Positions 53,379-61,529 of a stretch of 64,000 bases of DNA are shown in pieces. This DNA comes from Serratia fonticola. Lineage in GTDB: Bacteria > Pseudomonadota > Gammaproteobacteria > Enterobacterales > Enterobacteriaceae. Within the stretch, counting starts at the first letter, position 1. The number at the start of each line of letters is the position of its first letter. Under the pieces are notes generated by a model. The model was not told where the DNA came from. It worked only from the letters and a program-made list of their open reading frames with translations, and ran no database searches. The position numbers were made by a program, and so were the translations under genes. The stretch lies in the NCBI RefSeq assembly GCF_006715025.1, contig NZ_VFMK01000001.1:1364001-1428000 (forward strand), read 5' to 3'.

Positions 53379-53675
53379 ATGTATTGTTTAACAGCAGACG
53401 AAATTATGATGATTGATGGTGGCGGTGATGGTGTTGCGACGTCTGGAACTGGCAGTGGTCATAGACCCGGGCCGGGATACGGTGGACAAGCTAATGGTCA
53501 GATCGGTGCGGCAAACAATGCCGGCTCTATTAGTGGTGGCTGTGCCAGTGGCGTCATCAGCGGGGCCGTTGGGGGAGCGATTACGGGAGGTATGAACGGA
53601 GGAGGCTTTGGTGGCGCAGTGGTCGGTGGTGCTATCGGTGGTGCCTTGGGGGGAATGGGGAGCTGCGGTTGGTGA
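53379..53675 (+). CDS. Glycine-rich microcin-like precursor with double-glycine leader
   Basis: The 98-residue peptide begins with a leader LTADEIMMIDGG (cleavage expected after Gly15), as in class II microcins exported by C39 peptidase transporters. The 83-residue core holds 33 glycines, two cysteines (in SGGCASG and at GSCGW), a Pro/Gly/Tyr patch (HRPGPGYGG), and a C-terminal half of alternating GG and small hydrophobics (AVGGAITGG, AVVGGAIGGALGG) that could form a membrane-inserting glycine-zipper helix. The last residue is Trp. There is no serine-rich C terminus of the siderophore-microcin type. AAGGA lies ten bases before the ATG. A hairpin plus T run follows. Confidence 0.9.
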   Translation: MYCLTADEIMMIDGGGDGVATSGTGSGHRPGPGYGGQANGQIGAANNAGSISGGCASGVISGAVGGAITGGMNGGGFGGAVVGGAIGGALGGMGSCGW

Positions 53676-53737
53676 TTTATTAATCATTAGGCTCGCTGCT
53701 CAGTATATTAATTTTATAAGTGAATAACATAACCCAG

Positions 53738-53777
53738 GTGCGAGTGACTGGCGCAGTTCAGTTATTCGCACTTTTTT
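53738..53777 (+). terminator. Terminator or attenuator after the precursor gene
   Basis: GTGCGA (53738-53743) pairs with TCGCAC (53766-53771), directly followed by TTTTTT. Partial read-through would set high expression of the precursor and lower expression of the downstream immunity, maturation and export genes. Confidence 0.7.
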
Positions 53778-53785
53778 AGGAGAGC

Positions 53786-53992
53786 ATGATGGAGCTGGAT
53801 AAAAAGTCGGTAACTTATTTTTATGCATTATTTTCTCCAACGCTTGCGACCTATGTTTTATGGGAAGCTGGGGTCTACTCTACAAAAGGGATTGGGTCGT
53901 TGGGGGTAATGCTGGTGACAATACAGTGTTTTATCGGTGCTCGATTAGCTCTGGAATATATTCAACGGAAATTCTCTTCATGGAAGCCATAG
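53786..53992 (+). CDS. Small two-segment membrane protein, candidate immunity
   Basis: The 68-residue protein has two predicted membrane segments (about 12-28 and 36-54) and a basic C terminus. No family is recognised. Its place directly after the precursor, its size and its membrane nature fit a microcin immunity protein. AGGAG precedes the ATG. The region is more AT-rich than the neighbouring genes. Confidence 0.65.
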   Translation: MMELDKKSVTYFYALFSPTLATYVLWEAGVYSTKGIGSLGVMLVTIQCFIGARLALEYIQRKFSSWKP

Positions 53993-54017
53993 TGAAGCTG
54001 TTTATTAGGGGGGGGAG

Positions 54018-54257
54018 ATGCTGCAATATTATTCTTACGTTGAAAAGAGCGTTGTTTTTCTATGGTATTTATTCGCTATTATCGAAGTTGTCCAGGTAGT
54101 TGGATACTCGATGGAGCCAAAATTATTCTTATTTAAGCTATTGGCTATGATTCTGGCCCTCTTGGGGAGCGTTGAGTTAGCAAAGAAGCTTCGGCAGTTT
54201 ATGGATTATCTGCGTCGCCAGTATATTGCTAATCATCGCCCTAAAAGGAAATCTTGA
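54018..54257 (+). CDS. Second small membrane protein, candidate immunity
   Basis: The 79-residue protein has two predicted membrane segments (about 11-30 and 35-53) and a strongly basic tail ending HRPKRKS. It is not recognisably related to the preceding 68-residue protein. The start follows an AGGGGGGG run at short spacing. It ends immediately before the radical SAM gene. It could be a co-immunity protein or an accessory membrane subunit. Confidence 0.6.
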   Translation: MLQYYSYVEKSVVFLWYLFAIIEVVQVVGYSMEPKLFLFKLLAMILALLGSVELAKKLRQFMDYLRRQYIANHRPKRKS

Positions 54258-55214
54258 ATGGATATTATTCGATTAGAACAGTCGGTAGAAGGGATGGGAT
54301 ACTTCGGCATTAATTGGGCGCTCACCACGGTGTGTAATTACCGCTGCAGTTACTGCCATCCCGATTTACACAACGGTAAAATAAAGCCCCCTGCGTTAGA
54401 GGATATCTTGCGTTTTACCGATCACGTATTTAGCTATTGCGACGCGCGGGGCATCAAGCCGTACTTTGAGTTTGGTGGCGGGGAGGTCACTTATCTGGCC
54501 TGGTTCAGCAAGCTGCTCGCGGCCATTCACCGGCGTGGTGGGCTGGTCTCGATCATCTCCAATGCCTCATCGCCACTGGCCTGGTGGCAAAAACATATTC
54601 CGATGCTACACAGCGTCAGCCTCAGTTATCATCATGAAGAAATCAAATCATCCCGGCACTTCATTGCCGTAGCACAACAGATTGCGGCATCACCCACCAG
54701 CCATTTACAGGTCAATGTGATGATGCTGCCAGCCTATTTTGAGGGATGTCTGACGTTTGCCGAGCAATTACGTCAACAGGTGGATTGCAGTATTTCACTG
54801 CAGCCGCTGTATCACGGATTTGGTGGGGGAGGGATTTCCGGGCGCTATGAGTACACCGAACAGCAGGAAAGCATCATGGCTGCGTTCGGTGGGCAACCCA
54901 GTGAAAAAGCCATTCCTAACCCACGCGGCCTGATGACGGTTGTTGCAGCGGATGGCAGTCAGGTCCGTAAAAGCAGCTTTGAGCTATTGGTCAATCAGCA
55001 AACGCACTTTAGTGGCTGGCATTGCCATGCCGGGCTGGAAAATATCATCGTCACGTTTGAAGGTGATATCTACCGTGCCTGGTGTATGCAGGATGCACCC
55101 CTTGGCAGTTTGTATGACGAGGCATTGCACCTACCAACGAAAGCGACGCTGTGTCATACAAAAATCTGTCAGTGTGGGCCGGATATCTGCTCCAGCAAAT
55201 CGCGTGACGCATAG
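54258..55214 (+). CDS. Radical SAM peptide-modifying enzyme
   Basis: The 318-residue protein has the radical SAM motif CNYRCSYC (Cys26, Cys30, Cys33) after TTV, a GGGE-like FGGGEVTY segment, and six C-terminal cysteines (256, 276, 299, 304, 306, 311). Those six resemble the auxiliary iron-sulfur cluster ligands of SPASM/twitch peptide maturases. It is adjacent to a precursor with two cysteines, so thioether formation, epimerisation or other carbon-centred changes are possible; the reaction cannot be read from sequence. It starts one base after the preceding stop and overlaps the adaptor gene by 11 bases. Confidence 0.85.
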   Translation: MDIIRLEQSVEGMGYFGINWALTTVCNYRCSYCHPDLHNGKIKPPALEDILRFTDHVFSYCDARGIKPYFEFGGGEVTYLAWFSKLLAAIHRRGGLVSIISNASSPLAWWQKHIPMLHSVSLSYHHEEIKSSRHFIAVAQQIAASPTSHLQVNVMMLPAYFEGCLTFAEQLRQQVDCSISLQPLYHGFGGGGISGRYEYTEQQESIMAAFGGQPSEKAIPNPRGLMTVVAADGSQVRKSSFELLVNQQTHFSGWHCHAGLENIIVTFEGDIYRAWCMQDAPLGSLYDEALHLPTKATLCHTKICQCGPDICSSKSRDA

Positions 55215-56462
55215 CAACCATCATCTCTACCGCCAGGCTTATTTTGCTGCCCAGGCCACGCGTGCCGAAGGGGGGATTTTGATCGCCGCCAGCCCGGGGA
55301 TGACGCTCTTTGCCTGTGCCAGCGTGGTATTGGTCTGCGCGCTAATCGTCTTTTTGATCGTTGGCGAATATACCCGTAAAGCCCGTCTGGAAGGGGTCGT
55401 GATGCCCTCTACCGGCGTCGTGAACGTGGTGGCGCGCACGCCAGGGCTTTGCTGGTGAAAGAAGGGGATGTGGTTGAAGCGGGCCAATTACTCTATCGCC
55501 TCAATGGTGAACGTTACGATGGCCAGGGAACGGCAACGCTGGCGACGCTAAAAAGCTCCCTGGCGCAGCAGTATCACATGTTGGAGCAGCAGCAACACCA
55601 GGAGGTTGCGGCCAATAAGATGCAGATACAAGGATTGCAGCAGCGAGCAGCGCAGTTGAAAGACGAGCTGCACAGTGCCGATCAGGGGCTGACTTTGTCA
55701 TTACGGCAAGCGGCGTTAACCCGATCGGTAATGGAACGCTATCAACGTTTGGTAAAACAGAAATATGTTTCCGAGCTTGAATTCCAACAAAAGCAGATCG
55801 AACTGGCTGCTGCTGAGGGTAACGTCGAAAATCATCGGCAGGCACAGCAACGTCTGAAGCGTGAACTGACGGTGGTTAAAACGGAACAGGGCAGCCTGCA
55901 GCAGCAGGGGCAAAGCCGTCAGGCGGAGCTAGGCCGATTGTTACAAGATATCCGGCAGCAGCAGATTGAACTGCAATCGCAAGAGGAGAGCACATTGTCT
56001 GCCCCGATAGCCGGGAGCGTTGCTGCAGTGCTGGTTAAAGCAGGGCAAAACGTCAACCAGAATGAACTCTTGTTAACACTGGTGCCACAGGCGGCTCATC
56101 TGCAGATTGAGCTTTATGCACCCAGTAAGTCCATCGGGTTTATCAAACCTCATCAGCGCGTCGGATTGCGTTTTGCTGCTTACCCGTATGAAAAATTCGG
56201 CGTGCAGTATGGCACGACCCGTGAAGTGACCCGCATGAGCCTGAGCTCAGCGGATGTCATGTTGCGTAACCCGATTATCTGGAAAGAAAACGAAGGGCAT
56301 TACCGGGTGATTGTGGTTCCAGACAAGCCCAGCGTCACTGTTTATGGTCGGCAGGAGCCGTTGCGCCCCGGCATGGTAGTCGCTGCGGATATCGAGCTGG
56401 ATAGCCGACGCCTGTACGAATGGCTGTTGGAACCGTTGTGGAGCCTACGCGGGAAAATTTAA
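55204..56462 (+). pseudogene. CvaA/HlyD-type secretion adaptor, interrupted by a frameshift
   Basis: This is the membrane fusion protein that would join the C39 ABC exporter to an outer-membrane channel. The N-terminal part (GTG at 55204; LYRQAYFAAQATRAEGG, one membrane segment, GEYTRKARLEGVVMPSTG) runs to a stop at 55458. The rest (LLVKEGDVVEAGQLLYRL, coiled coils, APIAGSVAAVLVKAGQNV, C-terminal barrel) continues in another frame to 56462. The frames would join if one G were added to GGG at about 55445-55447, giving a normal protein of about 419 residues. It may be a real mutation, an assembly error in a G run, or slippage. Confidence 0.85.
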
Positions 56463-56464
56463 CC

Positions 56465-58606
56465 ATGGAATGGACCGAACAGCTGCACTTGAATTTGCAT
56501 TGGCGTCACCGCTTGCCGTTGATCCGTCAAACCGAGGCTGCGGAATGTGGGGTAGCCTGTCTGGCGATGGTGGCCGGTTGGCATGGCTACCGGATTGATC
56601 TGCCTAGCCTGCGTGCAAAATTCAATATTTCTATGCATGGCATGACGTTCGCGCATTTGATGGAGTGTGCTCAAAGCCTGAAATTGTCGGGCCGAGCCGT
56701 GCGTGTAGAGTTGGAGGAGCTCAGTCAGCTCGCGATGCCTTGTATTCTGCATTGGGATCTCAACCATTTTGTGGTGCTGAAACGGGTTCGGGGTCATTAC
56801 ATCGAACTGCATGATCCCGCTTGTGGTGAGGTGAAAATGTCGTTGGCCCAGGCTAATCGCCACTTTACCGGTATTGCATTGGAACTGACGCCAACCCATG
56901 ATTTTGACGTAGGGGATGAGCGCCAGAAAGTGCGGCTCACGGCATTGATTGGTAAGACGGTGGGGTTAAAAGCGGCACTGGCACGTATTTTCTGTTTTGC
57001 TCTGGCATTGGAAGTTTTGGCGTTGCTGAGCCCATTGATAAACCAGATTGTGATTGATGAGGTTTTGGTGGCGCTGGACGATAGTCTACTGGTGCTTATC
57101 GTCATCGCCATGCTGTTGATGAGCGCTACACAGACATTGATTGGCCTGGCCCGCCAGTGGGCAACCATCACCATGGCGGTGAATTTTAATATGCAATGGA
57201 CGGCCAATGTTTTTCATCACCTGCTGCGCCTGCCCATAGACTGGTTCGAGAAACGTGACATTGGTAATGTCAGTGCCAAGTTTGATGCGGTCGATACCAT
57301 TCAGGAGACGCTTACCACCAGCATTTTGGAAGCCTTGTTGGATGTGCTGTTGGTAGTAGGGACATTAGGGATGATGTTGCTCTACAGTGTGCCGTTAACT
57401 CTGCTTGCTTTGACTGCGGCATTGATTTACGGGCTCTTGCGAGTGCTGTGGTTTCGCACTTTGCGCAAGGCGGCAGAAGACAGTTGGATGGCTGGCACAC
57501 GGGAGTCAAGCCACTTTCTGGAGACGCTGCATGGCATGCTCAGCCTGCGGGTTAATGGGGCGCTGACACAGCGGGAGTCTGCCTGGCGTAATCTGAATAT
57601 CGCCAGGCGAAACAGCCAGTTGCGAGAAAATAAGCTGGTTATCGGCTACCACATTATTAACACAATTATTGGCAGTCTGGTCGGGGCGGCTGTGCTTTGG
57701 TTTGGCGCCAATGCGGTGCTATCTGGTGCGTTCTCCATCGGTATGCTGGTGGCCTATATGTCGTTTCAAGGACGCTTTTCCGCCAGTATCAATGGATTGA
57801 TCGACAAGCTGTTTGCCTGGCGGATGCTGGATGTTTACAACGAACGGCTGGCAGATATTGTTCTAACCCCTCAGGAGGGGGGAAGCAGGGCCACGGAACA
57901 TGTTCCGGTGGTTTTCCACGTCCAGACCACGGATCGGCCGGTAGTGGAGCTGGAAAACATCACCTTCAGCTATGGTCAGGGCGACGTAAATATTCTGGCA
58001 GGGGCCGTGTTACGTATCATGCCAGGGGAGGTCGTTGCGATAGTTGGCCGTTCAGGTTGTGGTAAAACCACATTGGCGAAACTGATCCTCGGGCTATACT
58101 CACCGTTGGCGGGGCGATTGCGGGTTTTTGGCATCGATCATCAGCATGCGGCTTATACGCAAACGCGCCAGATGATAGGGGCAGTGATGCAGGAGGATCG
58201 GCTATTTCGTGGGGCCATACTCGACAACATCACCTTTTTTTCTCAAAGCAGCGATCTGGCTTGGGCGCAGCATTGTGCGCAATTGGCACAACTGCATGAT
58301 GACATCATCGCCTTGCCGATGGGATATCAAACCTTGATCGGTGAAATGGGGAGCTCGTTATCTGGCGGGCAGAAACAGCGTTTATTATTGGCGCGGGCAC
58401 TGTATAAACGTCCGCAACTGCTGATCCTGGATGAAGCCACCAGCCATCTTGATGTGACCAACGAAATCATGATCGGCAACACTTTGCGCAACCTGGGGTT
58501 AACTATCTTGCTGATCGCTCATCGGCCAGAGACGATCGCGTCTGCCGACAGAGTGGTGGCACTCGATGGCGGCAGGCTGGTTCCTTCCTCTTCTATAGCC
58601 AAGTGA
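56465..58606 (+). CDS. C39 peptidase-containing ABC exporter (CvaB/MchF type)
   Basis: The 713-residue protein both cleaves double-glycine leaders and exports the core peptide. It has an N-terminal C39 peptidase with QTEAAECG (Cys28), LNHFVVL (His101) and HDPACG (Asp117), a six-segment membrane domain (about 175-450) and an ATPase with GRSGCGKTT, LSGGQKQR, LLILDEATSHLD and AHRPETI. All catalytic residues are intact. The ATG at 56465 is two bases after the adaptor stop; an earlier frame start at 56420 overlaps the adaptor and is less likely. Confidence 0.93.
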   Translation: MEWTEQLHLNLHWRHRLPLIRQTEAAECGVACLAMVAGWHGYRIDLPSLRAKFNISMHGMTFAHLMECAQSLKLSGRAVRVELEELSQLAMPCILHWDLNHFVVLKRVRGHYIELHDPACGEVKMSLAQANRHFTGIALELTPTHDFDVGDERQKVRLTALIGKTVGLKAALARIFCFALALEVLALLSPLINQIVIDEVLVALDDSLLVLIVIAMLLMSATQTLIGLARQWATITMAVNFNMQWTANVFHHLLRLPIDWFEKRDIGNVSAKFDAVDTIQETLTTSILEALLDVLLVVGTLGMMLLYSVPLTLLALTAALIYGLLRVLWFRTLRKAAEDSWMAGTRESSHFLETLHGMLSLRVNGALTQRESAWRNLNIARRNSQLRENKLVIGYHIINTIIGSLVGAAVLWFGANAVLSGAFSIGMLVAYMSFQGRFSASINGLIDKLFAWRMLDVYNERLADIVLTPQEGGSRATEHVPVVFHVQTTDRPVVELENITFSYGQGDVNILAGAVLRIMPGEVVAIVGRSGCGKTTLAKLILGLYSPLAGRLRVFGIDHQHAAYTQTRQMIGAVMQEDRLFRGAILDNITFFSQSSDLAWAQHCAQLAQLHDDIIALPMGYQTLIGEMGSSLSGGQKQRLLLARALYKRPQLLILDEATSHLDVTNEIMIGNTLRNLGLTILLIAHRPETIASADRVVALDGGRLVPSSSIAK

Positions 58607-58737
58607 CGTCGAGATGCGGGTACTAACATACCCGCATCCTGAAGGCGAACGGGTCTATACTGGGTAACGACGAGTATCTTGAAGAGTAAGCCAAATACGG
58701 CGATAATCCGCACATCAGTGACAAACAGACATCGAAT

Positions 58738-58784
58738 AAATCCCTTTCTCGTCGGGCTAACGACGCGGGAGGGATTTTTTTTTG
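58738..58784 (+). terminator. Terminator at the right end of the peptide cluster
   Basis: AAATCCCT..CTCGTCG / CGACG.GGGAGGGATTT forms a long stem followed by a run of T, between the exporter gene and speB. Confidence 0.85.
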
Positions 58785-58836
58785 TAGCTGCCCAAGCGTT
58801 CGGCGCCGGGCGAACCGTTGATATATGAGGGTAAAT

Positions 58837-59757
58837 ATGAGTACCTTAGGCCATCAGCCCGATAATTCTTTAGTGTCCAACGCCTTTGGTTTCCTGCGCT
58901 TTCCGCTGAACTTTATGCCTTACGACAGCGATGCAGAGTGGGTCATCACCGGTATTCCATTTGACATGGCGACTTCTGGCCGTGCCGGTGGTCGTCATGG
59001 CCCTGCCGCCATCCGCCAGGTGTCTACCAATCTGGCATGGGAAGGGGCGCGCTGGCCATGGAGCTTTGATCTGCGCGATCGCCTGAACGTGGTTGATTGT
59101 GGTGACATCGTCTTTAACTTTGGCGATGCACAAGACATGAGTGACAAACTGCAGGCGCACGCTGAAAAACTGCTGAAAGCGGGCAAGCGTATGCTCTCCT
59201 TTGGGGGGGACCATTTTGTCACGCTGCCGCTGCTGCGTGCTCATGCCAAGCACTTTGGTAAAATGGCGCTGGTGCATTTCGATGCGCATACCGATACCTA
59301 TGCCAACGGCAGCAAATTTGATCATGGCACCATGTTCTTCCATGCGCCGAACGAAGGCCTGATCGATCCGCATCATTCCGTACAGATCGGTATCCGTACC
59401 GAGTTCGATCGTGACAACGGTTTTACCGTATTGGATGCTGCGCAGGTTAACGATCGTGGCGTGGACGATCTGCTGGCGCAGATCAAACAGATCGTCGGCG
59501 ATATGCCCGTGTATCTGACCTTCGATATCGACTGCCTGGATCCGGCTTTCGCGCCTGGCACCGGTACACCGGTGATCGGCGGCCTGACATCGGATCGCGC
59601 GCTGAAACTGGTGCGTGGTATGCAGTCGCTGAATATCGTTGGTATGGATGTGGTGGAAGTGGCTCCTGCTTACGACCAGTCTGAAATCACCGCGTTGGCG
59701 GCGGCCACGCTGGGCCTGGAGATGCTGTATCTGCAGGCGGCTAAAAAGCAGGGCTAA
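58837..59757 (+). CDS. speB: Agmatinase SpeB
   Basis: SpeB hydrolyses agmatine to putrescine and urea. The 306-residue manganese enzyme has GGDHFVTLPLL, HFDAHTDTY and DIDCLDPAFAPGTGTP, the ureohydrolase metal motifs, and the length of E. coli SpeB. The start MSTLGHQPDNSL matches E. coli; the frame opens four codons earlier. GAGGGT precedes the ATG. In E. coli it directly follows speA; here about 10.8 kb of accessory genes lie between. Confidence 0.97.
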   Translation: MSTLGHQPDNSLVSNAFGFLRFPLNFMPYDSDAEWVITGIPFDMATSGRAGGRHGPAAIRQVSTNLAWEGARWPWSFDLRDRLNVVDCGDIVFNFGDAQDMSDKLQAHAEKLLKAGKRMLSFGGDHFVTLPLLRAHAKHFGKMALVHFDAHTDTYANGSKFDHGTMFFHAPNEGLIDPHHSVQIGIRTEFDRDNGFTVLDAAQVNDRGVDDLLAQIKQIVGDMPVYLTFDIDCLDPAFAPGTGTPVIGGLTSDRALKLVRGMQSLNIVGMDVVEVAPAYDQSEITALAAATLGLEMLYLQAAKKQG

Positions 59758-59759
59758 GT

Positions 59760-60008
59760 CTACCCGTTGTCTTTCAAGCTGTCGCGTTGTTACCTGCACA
59801 TGGCTATCGGCCCATTCGTGGGCCTCACCCCTTACGGGGGCGCGGTGTACAGCGTTTAAATCTGTTCCTGGCAGGTTTGTCACCCCAGTCGCTCACAAAA
59901 GTAAGTGACTGGGGTGAGTGAGCTTGTCGCCTGGCTATGCTGTACAGGGATGTACAAATGCCGCGAGCGCAAGGATGCGCAAGAGCGGCCAACTTGAAAT
60001 CCATAGAA
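59760..60008. repeat. Long copy of the dispersed repeat after speB (about 249 bp)
   Basis: It begins CTACCCGTTGTCTTTCAAGC and ends AACTTGAAATCCATAGAAATGGG, a slightly altered right end. Inside are TGTTACCTGCAC, GGCCCATTCGTGGGCC, a GTCACCCCAGTCGCTCACAAAAGTAAGTGACTGGGGTGA hairpin region and CGCCTGGCT. It fills most of the 330-base gap before rluF and is the longest copy here. Confidence 0.8.
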
Positions 60009-60087
60009 ATGGGATGATGATTGCCAAAGTCTCTGTCTATCAGCCCATAATCTCAATTTGCCTGTATTTCGCGTTTACGGAGGAACC

Positions 60088-60951
60088 ATGCTGACCAAAC
60101 CATCCATACGCCTTAACAAATATATTAGCGAGAGCGGCATCTGTTCGCGTCGTGATGCCGATCGTTATATCGAACAAGGCAATGTGTTTATCAATGGCAA
60201 GCGCGTTGCGCTTGGCGATCGGGTGTTTGCCGGGGATGTGGTCAAGGTCAATGGTCAAGTGATTGAACCCCGCAGCGAAGACAATCTGATCTTTATTGCG
60301 CTTAACAAGCCCGTGGGTATTGTCAGCACCACGGAAGACGGCGAGAAAGATAACATTATCGATTTCGTCAACCACAGCACCCGTATCTTCCCCATCGGAC
60401 GGTTGGATAAAGATTCTCAGGGGCTTATTTTTCTTACCAACCACGGCGATCTGGTGAACAAGATCCTGCGGGCGGGTAACGATCATGAGAAAGAATATCT
60501 GGTTACTGTCAACAAACCGATAACTGACGATTTTATTCGCGGCTTGGGCGCTGGTGTACCAATGCTGGGTACGGTAACCAAGAAATGCAAAGTGAAAAAA
60601 GAAGCTCCCTTTGTTTTTCGTATCGTGCTGGTACAGGGGCTTAACCGTCAGATCCGCCGCATGTGCGAACACTTCGGCTACGAGGTGACCAAGCTGGAAC
60701 GCACTCGCATCATGAATGTCAGCCTGAGCGGGTTACCCTTGGGGGAATGGCGCGATCTCACGGATGACGAGTTGGTTGATCTGTTTAAATTGATTGAAGA
60801 CTCTTCCTCAGAGGCTAAACCGGCCAAGAAAGCCAAGCCTGCGGTGAAAAAACCGGCGGCTAATGGGGCAAAGAAGGCTGAGAAGCCAACGGGAAACCCG
60901 GCGGCCCGCAAGCGTTTTACTCAGCCTGGCCGCAAAAAGAAAGGGCGCTGA
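60088..60951 (+). CDS. rluF: 23S rRNA pseudouridine(2604) synthase RluF
   Basis: RluF makes pseudouridine 2604 in 23S rRNA and can modify tRNA(Tyr). The 287-residue protein has an S4 RNA-binding domain (RLNKYISESGICSRRDADRYIE, residues 8-29), the catalytic aspartate in GRLDKDSQG (about 113-121) and RQIRRMCEHFGYEV. It ends with the Lys/Ala-rich tail RFTQPGRKKKGR found in E. coli RluF. The start at 60088 has ACGGAGG upstream; the frame opens at 60058. Confidence 0.95.
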   Translation: MLTKPSIRLNKYISESGICSRRDADRYIEQGNVFINGKRVALGDRVFAGDVVKVNGQVIEPRSEDNLIFIALNKPVGIVSTTEDGEKDNIIDFVNHSTRIFPIGRLDKDSQGLIFLTNHGDLVNKILRAGNDHEKEYLVTVNKPITDDFIRGLGAGVPMLGTVTKKCKVKKEAPFVFRIVLVQGLNRQIRRMCEHFGYEVTKLERTRIMNVSLSGLPLGEWRDLTDDELVDLFKLIEDSSSEAKPAKKAKPAVKKPAANGAKKAEKPTGNPAARKRFTQPGRKKKGR

Positions 60952-60994
60952 GCCGCGCGTTTTCGTCAACGATCTCCGATTATCTTCTTTATTT

Positions 60995-61028
60995 AACGCC
61001 CTCCGTCTTATGACCGAGGGCGTTTTGC
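60995..61028 (+). terminator. Terminator of rluF
   Basis: AACGCCCTC / GAGGGCGTT with a 14-base loop is followed by TTGCATTGG; the T run is short, so termination may be modest. Confidence 0.7.
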
Positions 61029-61120
61029 ATTGGTTTTTCATATCGGTGCATTTTTTCGTGATCCATTCCGCAATTGCAACTTTTAAATAACCAATCATTA
61101 ACAAATGCCCTGTTGTTGAC

Positions 61121-61187
61121 TTGACGACAGATTCGCCAGACCTATAGTGACTGTATTAAATAAGAAACTGAGTTTCATATATGAAAC
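61121..61187 (+). promoter_or_regulatory. Promoter and operator-like palindromes of the Rieske operon
   Basis: TTGACG (61121-61126), a 16-bp spacer and TATAGT (61143-61148) form a good promoter. Just downstream, GAAACTGAGTTTC (61164-61176) and the perfect 16-bp palindrome GTTTCATATATGAAAC (61172-61187) overlap, giving three half-sites in a row. An operator in this place would repress by blocking elongation or clearance. The IclR-type regulator at the end of the operon is a candidate binder. Confidence 0.65.
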
Positions 61188-61209
61188 AATCAGATAGAGG
61201 GCAAAAGCA

Positions 61210-61527
61210 ATGAGCTGGAAGAATGTGTGCGAAGTGTCTCAGGTTAAAGAAGATTTTCCTTTCTCTGCTCACGTAGAGGGGAAAGAGGTCGGCGTTTATT
61301 TGATCGACGGTCAATATTACGCGCTGGAAGACGTCTGCCCGCATGCCTATGCCTTGCTCAGCCAAGGGTTTGTTGATGACGGAAAAGTGGAGTGCCCACT
61401 GCACGAAGCGGTGTTCGATGTGCGTACCGGCCAATGCCTGCGTGAACCCGGTGGCCGTGATCTGCAAACCTACCCTACCCGGGTGATCGACAATCAAATC
61501 CAAATCACCTTTATTGCGGAGGAATAA
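61210..61527 (+). CDS. Rieske [2Fe-2S] ferredoxin
   Basis: The 105-residue protein is a Rieske-type ferredoxin with the ligand pairs CPHAYA and CPLHEAVF, of the kind that feeds electrons to ring-hydroxylating or related oxygenases. GAGGGCAAAAGC precedes the ATG. It is the first gene of a run of four coupled genes. No ferredoxin reductase is seen within the window. Confidence 0.9.
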   Translation: MSWKNVCEVSQVKEDFPFSAHVEGKEVGVYLIDGQYYALEDVCPHAYALLSQGFVDDGKVECPLHEAVFDVRTGQCLREPGGRDLQTYPTRVIDNQIQITFIAEE

Positions 61528-61529
61528 GC

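Noticed and set aside
53388..53687. 99-codon minus-strand frame opposite the microcin precursor
   Set aside because: Product is Ser/Thr/Asn-rich low complexity, the mirror of the Gly/Ala coding strand; no ribosome site, and the forward frame has leader, exporter and context.
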